Assembly: GCA_050951585.1 (NCBI GenBank)
Contig: JBMNJI010000012.1
Coordinates: forward strand, 1 to 64,000
Reading direction: 5' to 3'
DNA: 64,000 nucleotides
Source: UBA3937 sp050951585
Lineage (GTDB): Bacteria; Bacillota; Peptococcia; DRI-13; DTU073
Made by a program: the position numbers and the translations under genes. Of this stretch, positions 35,590 through 43,276 are shown piece by piece (positions within the stretch are counted from its first letter, which is position 1; each line of letters opens with the position of its first letter). The notes beneath the pieces are model-generated. The model searched no databases. It worked only from the letters and a program-made list of their open reading frames with translations, and was not told the origin of the DNA.

Positions 35590-36006
35590 TTATATGACGC
35601 GATACAGCCAGAAGCAGCGATATTTTCCATTCGATTTCTGTGCACGAAAACCTATTGCCACAGGTTTTCCCGAGTATTCGCCACCGGAGATCACCACACC
35701 GTTATCGTCGATATGAGCTCCTGTCAAATCCTCTGTGGTAGTCACACCAATATCTGCGATACCGAGCGAGAGCGTTCCTTGCTTAAAATCCTTTACCACC
35801 TCGGCGGCACTGTCGTCTGCATATAGGGTGGCTTCGGCCAGCTCTACAGAAAAATCCGCCTGCAAGGCTTTTGCGAGAGAAATGGGGGTATCGTAGGTTT
35901 CATCCCCGTTAGTATCCTCAGTGATTTTGGCATAGTAAAATTTATCTAATCCGATAGTTACCCCTTTGGCCGATTTGACACCGGAACTTTTAGCATTATG
36001 CGCAAT
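35590..36006 (-). pseudogene. Remnant of a phage major tail protein (phi13-type)
   Basis: On the minus strand a frame of 138 codons is open between stops. It reads SGVKSAKGVTIGLDKFYYAK, continues through LQADFSVELAEATLYADDSA and GTLSLGIADIGVTTTEDLTG, and closes with KSNGKYRCFWLYRVI. This is the pattern of the N-terminal part of phage major tail (tube) proteins of the phi13 family. No start codon or ribosome site precedes it (a TGA lies just upstream), and the C-terminal third is missing. No other phage gene is visible nearby, so it is a stranded prophage scrap. Confidence 0.75.
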
Positions 36007-36243
36007 TCAACCATGGCAGGTTAAGCCTATGGCCAATTAGCGGCCAATCTGCGTGCAAGTTTTGCCCAATAGTCTAACAGATGAATCGTTGTCAAAATTC
36101 GTTTACGGTGATAATATTTAATCAAATTATTTAATGGTTTGCAGATGGGGAGGAAGCCGTCAACCTCAGAAACAATGGAAGCTGTTGGTTAAGGATAACC
36201 TCTGGCAGAAATATTACGCAAATGGAAGAGAGGGAAAACACTA
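36007..36243 (+). promoter_or_regulatory. Promoter and long leader of the PNPOx-like gene
   Basis: TTGTCA at 36089-36094 is followed by GATAAT at 36110 (15-nt spacer) or TAATAT at 36112 (17-nt spacer). The transcript would have a leader of over 100 nt. The leader contains a G-rich stretch GATGGGGAGGAAG and a possible hairpin around GGTTAAGGATAACC (36186-36199). It matches no riboswitch class that I can recall. The part before 36089 shows nothing recognisable. Confidence 0.4.
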
Positions 36244-36732
36244 ATGTTTAGAGAAATGAGAAGAAGCAAGCAATTATTAGCAATGGATGACACAATCGCA
36301 GTAATGAAAAGATGCACAAATGGGGTCATGGCGTGTATCGGTGACGATGATTATCCTTACGGCGTTCCGCTTAACTATGTCTATTGCAATGATAAAATCT
36401 ATTTTCATTCCGCAAAAACCGGACATAAAATCGATGCAATTACGAAGAACCCCAAGGTATCGTTTGCCGTAATCGATGAGGATACAATAGTAAGTGCAGA
36501 ATATACCTCTTATTTCCGTAGTGTGATTGCTTTCGGGAAAGCAAGAATTGTCGAAGGGGAAGAACGGCTGAAAGCTTTTGCGGCCTTAGTTGAAAAGTAC
36601 TCCGGCGATCAGCCGGAAGAAGCAAAGCATCAGAAAATAGCCGAATGCACACGGGCTTTTATTATTGCCATTGACATTGAACACATTACTGGCAAAGAAG
36701 CCATTAAATACGTGAAAGCTAGAAAGCAATAG
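36244..36732 (+). CDS. Pyridoxamine 5'-phosphate oxidase-like flavoprotein (NimA-like family)
   Basis: 162 residues. The N-terminal MRRSKQLLAMDDTIAVMKRC and the split-barrel strands GVPLNYVYCNDKIYFHSA and GHKIDAITKNPKVSFAVID are typical of the FMN-binding family often annotated as 5-nitroimidazole-resistance-like. The substrate is unknown; most clostridial members are general flavin reductases. ATG start, weak GAGAGGG ribosome site. It is a single gene ending 20 nt from the convergent SOD gene. Confidence 0.85.
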   Translation: MFREMRRSKQLLAMDDTIAVMKRCTNGVMACIGDDDYPYGVPLNYVYCNDKIYFHSAKTGHKIDAITKNPKVSFAVIDEDTIVSAEYTSYFRSVIAFGKARIVEGEERLKAFAALVEKYSGDQPEEAKHQKIAECTRAFIIAIDIEHITGKEAIKYVKARKQ

Positions 36733-36751
36733 TAGTTTTGTCCTTGTGTCC

Positions 36752-37258
36752 TTAGGCTAATGCTTTTTGGATAATTCCACAGGCTAATCTTTTTCCTGCC
36801 GCACCTGCCGGTTGGGTGCGGTAGTCATCGGGGTTCTGATGGATAATGACTGAATTTCCAATGATTTGTTCCGGTAGAAATTTGTCCGTGTAGAAGTACA
36901 TGTAGGCATAGCCCCGGTTTGAGAAGAGAACAGGAAAATCACCGGCATGATTTCCATGGGGTTGGTTCGTCGGATTCCAGTGTCCGCCGGCAGCCTGGAA
37001 GGGGTTTTGGGGATCGCCAATTTCACAATTGCCAAACTCATGCAGATGAAAACCATGAGGACCAATGGGCGCTTCCCCGTTCGTGGACGGTTGGTAAGGG
37101 GGAAGGCCGTAAATTTCGGCAAAGACTAAGGTTCCGTTGGGGGCCTGAAAAAATCTGACCGCACCTTCGATCTGCGGTCTTAATGGTCCGCCTTTGATAC
37201 AGGCAATTGCCACTGCCTTATTTCTGGGCAAAAGTATTTCATTTAATGAGGTGGACAT
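36752..37258 (-). CDS. Cu/Zn-type superoxide dismutase family protein
   Basis: 168 residues from ATG at 37258 (complement), with AGAAGTGA upstream; an ATG nine codons earlier lacks a ribosome site. All metal-ligand segments are present: PHGFHLHEFGNC (two Cu His), GGHWNPTNQPHGNHAGDFP (bridging and Zn His, Zn Asp) and IIHQNPDDYRTQPAG (last Cu His, active-site Arg region). Cys in GNCEIGD and in LACGII can form the usual disulfide. No signal peptide is seen, which is unusual for bacterial Cu/Zn SODs and suggests a cytoplasmic location in an anaerobe. Confidence 0.9.
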   Translation of the reverse strand: MSTSLNEILLPRNKAVAIACIKGGPLRPQIEGAVRFFQAPNGTLVFAEIYGLPPYQPSTNGEAPIGPHGFHLHEFGNCEIGDPQNPFQAAGGHWNPTNQPHGNHAGDFPVLFSNRGYAYMYFYTDKFLPEQIIGNSVIIHQNPDDYRTQPAGAAGKRLACGIIQKALA

Positions 37259-37380
37259 CAATATCACTTCTTTCTTTTGCAACATATTTCAGCGCCAGTT
37301 TAACAGTGCTGAATTTTCTACTGATGCGTTATAATATGCAGAACCCCAGATAAATGTTGGCGGAGGCGAGGAGGAAAGTA

Positions 37381-38280
37381 ATGAAAAAAGCGCAAATCGT
37401 CTACTTTTCAGGAACCGGTGGAACAGCACGGGTTTCCGCGGAGTTCGCCAAGTCTTTAATCAGTCATCAGGTAGAAGCGCAGATAATTCCTTTGGATCTG
37501 CAGGAGTTCGATTACCGCTCGTTCGCGGCACCCAGTGAGCAGTCGGCTGATGTTGATTTACTGATTCTTCTCTTTCCAGTGCATGCTTTTGATGCTCCGG
37601 AGCCGGTCTATGAATGGCTGAGCACAATACCCGACGGCAATGGGCAGGCGGTTGCGGTCATTTCTGTTTCAGGCGGCGGAGAGGTTTGGCCAAACACGGC
37701 TTGTCGGGCAGGTTGTATTAAAATCTTTGAGCAAAAAGGATATGACGTTATTTATGAACGGATGTTTATGATGCCCTCCAATGTTTTTTCTGCGACCCAG
37801 GAGCAATTAGCGCTTAGACTACTGCAGGTATTACCGTCCAAGGCGGAAAATTGCGTTTCGGAAATACTATCCGGAGTTCGGCGCAGGAAAAGGGCACCGC
37901 TAACGTCGCGGATCATGGCTGCTTCTGCCAAACTTGAAAAGAAGTCGGTCAGAAAGCTCGCCCAAAAATATTTTCAAGTGAATGAAAAATGCACGGGCTG
38001 TGGCTGGTGTGCGAAGGCTTGCCCCCGAAAAAACATCGAAATGATGGCGGCTCGTCCTTCTTTTGGTGAGCAATGTGTCGCGTGTCTTCGCTGTACTTAT
38101 GGCTGTCCGGCCAAGGCTATTCAGATGAGAAAGTTTAAATTTTTCTTACTGAAGGAAGGGTTTAACCTGGATGAGTTGGAGAAAAGTCTAAGTAATAGTG
38201 AGCTTGCCCCAAGAGAAGAGAACATTAAAGCAGGCTTTCTGTTTGGGGGAGTTCATGATTATTTGTCGGGTAAGCAATAG
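37381..38280 (+). CDS. Flavodoxin-ferredoxin fusion (EFR1-type)
   Basis: 299 residues from ATG at 37381 after GAGGAGG. The N-terminal flavodoxin-like domain begins IVYFSGTGGTARVSAEFAKS. The C-terminal part has two [4Fe-4S] motifs, CTGCGWCAKACPRKNI and CVACLRCTYGCPAKAI, each with the spaced four cysteines. Proteins of this layout are presumed cytoplasmic electron carriers; the partner is unknown. A TATAAT lies at 37330-37335 in the divergent region shared with the SOD gene. A bidirectional terminator follows. Confidence 0.88.
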   Translation: MKKAQIVYFSGTGGTARVSAEFAKSLISHQVEAQIIPLDLQEFDYRSFAAPSEQSADVDLLILLFPVHAFDAPEPVYEWLSTIPDGNGQAVAVISVSGGGEVWPNTACRAGCIKIFEQKGYDVIYERMFMMPSNVFSATQEQLALRLLQVLPSKAENCVSEILSGVRRRKRAPLTSRIMAASAKLEKKSVRKLAQKYFQVNEKCTGCGWCAKACPRKNIEMMAARPSFGEQCVACLRCTYGCPAKAIQMRKFKFFLLKEGFNLDELEKSLSNSELAPREENIKAGFLFGGVHDYLSGKQ

Positions 38281-38311
38281 TAGTATGTTTATTAATACTT
38301 TTTGAGATGCC

Positions 38312-38341
38312 AAAAAAGCACCCTTTTGCGGGGCGCTTTAT
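38312..38341. terminator. Bidirectional terminator between the EFR1-type gene and rnpB
   Basis: GCACCC and GGGGCGC pair around TTTTGC. The stem is flanked by AAAAAA on the left and TTTA on the right, so on the minus strand it ends in a T-run suited to stopping the RNase P RNA transcript. Confidence 0.8.
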
Positions 38342-38355
38342 ATGTATCTGACACA

Positions 38356-38722
38356 TGAGTATGCCTGTAAGCCGAGTTCTGTGCTCCTTGCGGAGTGATG
38401 GTCATCTATCTTGGATGTCAGTTACCTGACACCTCCAGCGACCTTACCCGGAAGCGGAACGGGCCGTTCCATTGCTTCCCTATTCGGTCTTGCTCCCGGT
38501 GGGGTTTACCGAGCCGGCCAGTCACCTGACCGCTGGTGAGCTCTTACCTCACCTTTCCACCCTTACCTGTGCGGAATAATCCGCCATCGGCGGTATGTCT
38601 CTGTGGCACTATCCTTGGAGTCGCCTCCACTGGGTGTTACCCAGCACCTTGCCCTGTGGAGCTCGGACTTTCCTCAGGTGCGGCCTTTCGGCACTTGCAC
38701 CCGCGACCATCCGGCATACTCA
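38356..38722 (-). ncRNA. rnpB: RNase P RNA, bacterial class A
   Basis: Read on the minus strand the RNA begins GAGTATGCCGGATGGTCGCG and contains GAGGAAAGTCCGAGCTCC (the universal CR-I region). It goes on through GGTAAACCCCACCGGGAGCAAGACC to the 3' end ACAGAACTCGGCTTACAGGC. The first and last nine bases, GAGTATGCC and GGCATACTC, pair as helix P1. It is the catalytic subunit that trims tRNA 5' ends. Protein-like frames crossing this region are spurious. Confidence 0.97.
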
Positions 38723-38951
38723 TGTTTTTTCAATATGATGCATTTATTCTATCATGCATTTTTCATAATCAGTGACTTTCACCATCATGCTCCATAATTG
38801 TGATGTTCAGCACTCGAATTAATATGTTATCATAGAAACGGGCTTACATCAAGTGGTAAATCCACCCTATTGTGCTTACATAGCTTACATAGACTTCACA
38901 TAGACAGGAAACAGTTCCTCACCAAGACTATTGGATCAGCTTATTTTTCCG
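38723..38951. other. Intergenic stretch with short direct repeats
   Basis: It holds the upstream region of rnpB (AT-rich, with ATGCAT repeated). Three copies of GCTTACAT occur at 38842, 38874 and 38883, next to a small hairpin GTGG-TAAAT-CCAC. No gene is seen. The repeats could be an operator for the ilvN promoter just downstream, but this is a guess. Confidence 0.35.
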
Positions 38952-38981
38952 TTGACAAAGTGGCGCATTTTCTCATATGAT
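38952..38981 (+). promoter_or_regulatory. Sigma-A promoter for ilvN-addBA
   Basis: A perfect TTGACA at 38952-38957, an 18-nt spacer and TATGAT at 38976-38981. It lies about 90 nt upstream of ilvN. Confidence 0.8.
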
Positions 38982-39072
38982 GAGGGCAATAGATGATGAT
39001 GACAAAGAAAAAAATGAATAAGAAAGAAATAGAATAAGAAAGAAAAAGAATGGTATTCGGGAGGGATCTTGC

Positions 39073-39567
39073 ATGGCGCATACTTTATCAGTGCTGGTAG
39101 AAAACAGACCTGGTGTATTGACGAGAATATCCGGCTTAATCAGTCGCAGGGCATTTAATATTGAGAGTATTGCGGCTGGCTATACGGAAGAACCCGACAT
39201 GACTAGAATAACAGTGGTTGTGAACGGTGATGATCAGGAGATTGAGCAGGTCACTAACCAATTGGCCAAGCTTGTTGACGTCATAAAAATTGTTGATCAG
39301 ACCCGGATTGATTCATTGGAAAGGGAATTAGTATTAATCAAGGTAAAGGCTCAGCCGGAAAAGCGTTCTGACATTGTCGATATCGTGGATATTTTCCGGG
39401 CGCGCATTGTTGATGTGAACAGAGAGACAATGGTGATCGAGTTGAGCGGCTCCCAGGATAAGATTGATGCCTTATGTGAAGTACTCAAGGATCATGGAAT
39501 TGTGGAAATTGTGCGGACCGGTAAAATCGTTATTTCGCGTGGACCTCTGCCCGCTAAAGAACTTTAA
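39073..39567 (+). CDS. ilvN: Acetolactate synthase small (regulatory) subunit
   Basis: 164 residues. The N-terminal ACT domain has HTLSVLVENRPGVLTRISGL and FNIESIAAGYTEEPDMTRIT, diagnostic for IlvN/IlvH. The C-terminal domain ends GIVEIVRTGKIVISRG. The subunit makes the large catalytic subunit sensitive to valine in branched-chain amino acid synthesis. No ilvB is adjacent, which is unusual, since the two are normally an operon. ATG start after GGGAGGG. addB starts 43 nt downstream. Confidence 0.95.
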   Translation: MAHTLSVLVENRPGVLTRISGLISRRAFNIESIAAGYTEEPDMTRITVVVNGDDQEIEQVTNQLAKLVDVIKIVDQTRIDSLERELVLIKVKAQPEKRSDIVDIVDIFRARIVDVNRETMVIELSGSQDKIDALCEVLKDHGIVEIVRTGKIVISRGPLPAKEL

Positions 39568-39610
39568 GAATCTATAGTATAGTCATAGTAGGAAGAAGGG
39601 ACGGGACCAG

Positions 39611-42600
39611 ATGCTACGATTGATTATCGGCAGATCCGGAGCGGGAAAAACCAGGCAGTGTCTGGCGGAAATAGCGACTAAGGAACAAGCGGACGCAAGG
39701 ACAAACTGTATTTATCTTGTTCCCGAGCAAGGCTCTTTTCATGCCGAAAAAAGCCTCTTAAAGCATGTCCAAAAAGGGGCAATGACAAGCGGTACCTTTC
39801 GTGCCCAAGTACTCAGCTTTCAGCGGCTGGCCTGGCGCGTTCTGCAAGAAACGGGGGGCGGCTTGGCTACGCCCCTTGATGATCTGGGGAAGGCCCTGTT
39901 ACTCAAGCACATTATTGAGAAAAATAAAGCCCATTTTAAAGTATTTGCGCGGGTCATGGACAGACCCGGTTTTTTGGAGCAATTAGTGCGGACTCTTTCG
40001 GAGATGAAGATTTACCAGATTTCCCCTGAACAGTTAGCAAGTCTTTGCGGCGAAACGGAGGAGGACATGCTCGTTGGCTTGGAGGGAAAGCTGGCGGAAT
40101 TCACTTTTATTTATCAACAATTTGAAGCATATATTACCGAGCGGTATTTGGATATTGATGATAATTTGGAGTTGCTTACCGCACGGCTACATAAGGCGGT
40201 TTTTCTGTGCAAGGCCGAGGTGTGGATAGATGGCTTTGATGGTTTTACCCCGCAGGAATATGCGGTCATTCGCGAATTAATGTTGCACTGCCCGGCGGTA
40301 AATATTACCTTATGCCTGGCCAAAGAACATCTGCGGCAAAAGCTGCCGGAGACCCATGTTTTTTTCCAGCCCTGGGATACATATCAGCATTTGCGCGGTT
40401 TGGCGGCGGAGATTGGCTGCGCGGTGGGAGAGACAGTGTTACTGCCGGAGCCGCAGGAAAGGCGTTTTGCGGGTGCGGGGAGCGGGCACCTGGCGTTGTT
40501 GGAAGAGAGCTTTTTAGGCTCTGTTGCGCCTGTGGCGGGGCCCGTGGAAGGAATCAGGTTACGGGCAGCCGCCAACCGGCGGGCCGAGGTGGAAGAAGCT
40601 GCGGCCGAGATTCTCGCTCTCTGTCGGGATAAAGGACTGCGCTATCAGGATATCGCGGTGCTATTACGTGATTTTACCAATTATGAGGATTTGCTGGCCA
40701 ATGTCTTTCGGGATTATGAGATCCCGTATTTTTTAGATATGAAAAAACCGGTTCGTCACCATCCTTTACCGGACTTAATTCAAGCAGTGCTGGAGGTTGT
40801 CCAGGGTGGTTGGCGCTATGAGCCTCTTTTTCGGGCGCTGAAAACCGACCTCTTAGGCATATCCCGTCAGGAAACGGCTCTGTTAGAGAATTATTGTTTG
40901 GCCCATGGGCTGAAAGGCAGTCGCTGGACAGACGGTAAGCCTTGGGAGTATCGTTCCGGTTTCCGGTGGGATGAAGGGAAAGACGAGCAGAGAGAAAGTA
41001 TTTTGGAAGAGAAGCTGTTGCGACAGGTCAATCGTGCCCGCACGAAAGTCGTGGCGATGCTGCTTCCTTTTCAGCAGGCTTTACAGGCGGCGCAGACCGG
41101 GCGGGCCTTTAGTGAAGCGTTATTTGTCTTTTTGACACGCATGGAAGTGGTGGAAACATTAGAACGCTGGAGTAATAAGGCGGAAACTGAGGGCGAGTTG
41201 GAGGAGGCACGGCTCCATCTTGCGGTCTGGCAAAAAATCCTGGACTTGCTTGATAGTCTGGTGGGGGTTTTGGGAGAGCAGGAGATGACCTTAGCGGAGT
41301 TTACGCAGGTGGTGACCGGCGGACTGGAAACCTTGGAGCTGGGCTTAATTCCTCCCGGGCTGGATCAGGTGCTGGTGGGCTCGGTTGACCGTTCCCGTCA
41401 CCCGGACTTGAAAGCTGTGTTGATTCTTGGCGTTAATGAAGGGATATTTCCGGCGCGGGCGGTAGAAAACGGTTTATTCAGTGATGAAGAAAAACTGTTC
41501 TTTCAGGAACGGCAGATCAAGATGGCCCCGACCACGGAGAAAAAGCTTTATGCGGAGCAGTTTTTAATTTATCGGGCGCTGACGGCCGCGAAGCAATATT
41601 TAACGCTGAGTTTTGCCATGGCTGATGCGGAAGGGAAAGCCCTCGCCCCATCACCTTTGCTCAAGAGGATTGAGGAGCTTTTTCCGGGGGTCACTGTTAA
41701 TTTTGTCTCCGCAGAGAAGAACAGCGGGGACGGGAACAATTCGGATGGGCAGTCCGACCTGCTCATGGCTGAAGAACTGGTGACCTGTCCGCGCCCGACC
41801 CTCAGCCGTCTGGCGGTAGAATTGCGGCAGGCGGTGGCCGGGCAGAGGATTGACCCCGGCTGGTGGGAGGTATACAACTGGTATCTTGGGAAGGAAGAAT
41901 GGGCGGAGTCTTTAGCCAGGATAGTGCAGGGTTTGTTTTATCGGCTGGAAGAGGCCCGTCTGCCGTACGACCTGGTGAAAAGTCTGTATGGGGCGGCCGG
42001 AATCTTGCGGACCAGTGTTTCCCGGCTGGAGAAGTTTCAGGCCTGTCCTTTTGCCCATTTTTTGACCTATGGCTTAAAGCTGCGGGAAAGAGCGGAATTC
42101 CAGGCGGGTGCACCAGACCTGGGGCAGTTTTTCCATGCCGGGCTGGAGCAGTTTTATTATCTCCTGCGTGAGCGGGGGCTTCGCTGGGGTGAGTTGACCA
42201 AGCAGGAGATGAAAAGGCTTGTTGACGAGATCGTCGAGCAACTGGTGCCCCTTTTACAGAATGAGGTCTTGTTAAGTACGGCCCGGTCCCGTTATTTGGT
42301 CGGAAAATTAAAGCGGATTCTCTGGCGGGCGGTAGTGGTTTTAGGTGAACATGAACGGCAGGGGACCTTCCGCCCGGTGGGGATGGAAATAGGCTTCGGC
42401 GAAAAAGGGCAGTTACCGGGGCTCACCTTTACCTTAGCTGACGGCACCAAAATTCTTTTGCGGGGCAGAATCGACCGGGTCGATGCGGCACAGGATGAAC
42501 GGGGCACGTATCTCAGGGTGATTGATTATAAGTCGGGGACCGCTTCACTAAGTCTTCCGGAGATCTATTACGGACTGAAGCTGCAATTGCTTACTTATTT

Positions 42601-43276
42601 GGATGTGGTCCTGACCCATGCGGCTTCCCTTTTGTCCGGCGGGGCGGATTCAACGGCCGGTCAGGAACAGGTAGCCGCCACTGGTAATGTTCGTTCGTCT
42701 GGCCCTGCTCCCGGACAGTCATCAGCGCCGGAGACGGTTTTACCCGGCGGCGTCTTGTATTTTAGTCTCAAAGATCCTTTGATCGCCGCGAAGGGGCCTT
42801 TGACTGAGGAGGAAATTGAGAAAAAAATCCTGGCCTCATTAAAGATGAAGGGCTACCTCTTACAGGATGAACGTGTCGTTAGACTAATGGATCAAAATAT
42901 GCAGGGGCGTTCTCTTCTTTTGCCGGTGGCGCTGACGAAGGACGGGGATTTCTATAAAAATGCGCAGAACATTTTGTCCCGGGAGAAGTTTGACGTACTG
43001 TGCCGGCAGGTGGAGAAACAGCTTTGTACCATTGGTGATGGGATCATGGCCGGTAAGGCAGCCATTCATCCTTCCCGCTGTAACGGGAAAATCCCGTGCG
43101 GCTATTGTGCTTATGCGGCAGTATGCCGTTTTGATTTATCCGTTCCCGGGTATACTTTCCGGCTCTTACCGGAGAAAGAGCCGGCGGAGTTGTGGGAGGA
43201 GATGGGTCTTACCCGGGAGACGGAAATTGAGATGCGGTTAAGGAACGAGGAAAAGGGGGTCGGCGGCAATGAGTAG
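39611..43276 (+). CDS. addB: AddB helicase-nuclease subunit
   Basis: 1221 residues. N-terminal inactivated helicase domain with Walker A IIGRSGAGKTRQCL. The C-terminal RecB-type nuclease domain contains GRIDRVDAAQDE and VIDYKSGTASLSL. Cluster cysteines are in FQACPFAHF and in the CNGKIPCGYCAYAAVC segment, the [4Fe-4S] pin that holds the nuclease domain. With AddA it resects double-strand DNA ends for RecA loading. A variable Ser/Gly/Ala-rich insert (around 42640-42740) is not conserved. The stop overlaps the addA start by 8 nt. Confidence 0.95.
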   Translation: MLRLIIGRSGAGKTRQCLAEIATKEQADARTNCIYLVPEQGSFHAEKSLLKHVQKGAMTSGTFRAQVLSFQRLAWRVLQETGGGLATPLDDLGKALLLKHIIEKNKAHFKVFARVMDRPGFLEQLVRTLSEMKIYQISPEQLASLCGETEEDMLVGLEGKLAEFTFIYQQFEAYITERYLDIDDNLELLTARLHKAVFLCKAEVWIDGFDGFTPQEYAVIRELMLHCPAVNITLCLAKEHLRQKLPETHVFFQPWDTYQHLRGLAAEIGCAVGETVLLPEPQERRFAGAGSGHLALLEESFLGSVAPVAGPVEGIRLRAAANRRAEVEEAAAEILALCRDKGLRYQDIAVLLRDFTNYEDLLANVFRDYEIPYFLDMKKPVRHHPLPDLIQAVLEVVQGGWRYEPLFRALKTDLLGISRQETALLENYCLAHGLKGSRWTDGKPWEYRSGFRWDEGKDEQRESILEEKLLRQVNRARTKVVAMLLPFQQALQAAQTGRAFSEALFVFLTRMEVVETLERWSNKAETEGELEEARLHLAVWQKILDLLDSLVGVLGEQEMTLAEFTQVVTGGLETLELGLIPPGLDQVLVGSVDRSRHPDLKAVLILGVNEGIFPARAVENGLFSDEEKLFFQERQIKMAPTTEKKLYAEQFLIYRALTAAKQYLTLSFAMADAEGKALAPSPLLKRIEELFPGVTVNFVSAEKNSGDGNNSDGQSDLLMAEELVTCPRPTLSRLAVELRQAVAGQRIDPGWWEVYNWYLGKEEWAESLARIVQGLFYRLEEARLPYDLVKSLYGAAGILRTSVSRLEKFQACPFAHFLTYGLKLRERAEFQAGAPDLGQFFHAGLEQFYYLLRERGLRWGELTKQEMKRLVDEIVEQLVPLLQNEVLLSTARSRYLVGKLKRILWRAVVVLGEHERQGTFRPVGMEIGFGEKGQLPGLTFTLADGTKILLRGRIDRVDAAQDERGTYLRVIDYKSGTASLSLPEIYYGLKLQLLTYLDVVLTHAASLLSGGADSTAGQEQVAATGNVRSSGPAPGQSSAPETVLPGGVLYFSLKDPLIAAKGPLTEEEIEKKILASLKMKGYLLQDERVVRLMDQNMQGRSLLLPVALTKDGDFYKNAQNILSREKFDVLCRQVEKQLCTIGDGIMAGKAAIHPSRCNGKIPCGYCAYAAVCRFDLSVPGYTFRLLPEKEPAELWEEMGLTRETEIEMRLRNEEKGVGGNE

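Noticed and set aside
38536..38797. Plus-strand frames of 60-80 codons
   Set aside because: They run through the RNase P RNA gene, which is on the minus strand.
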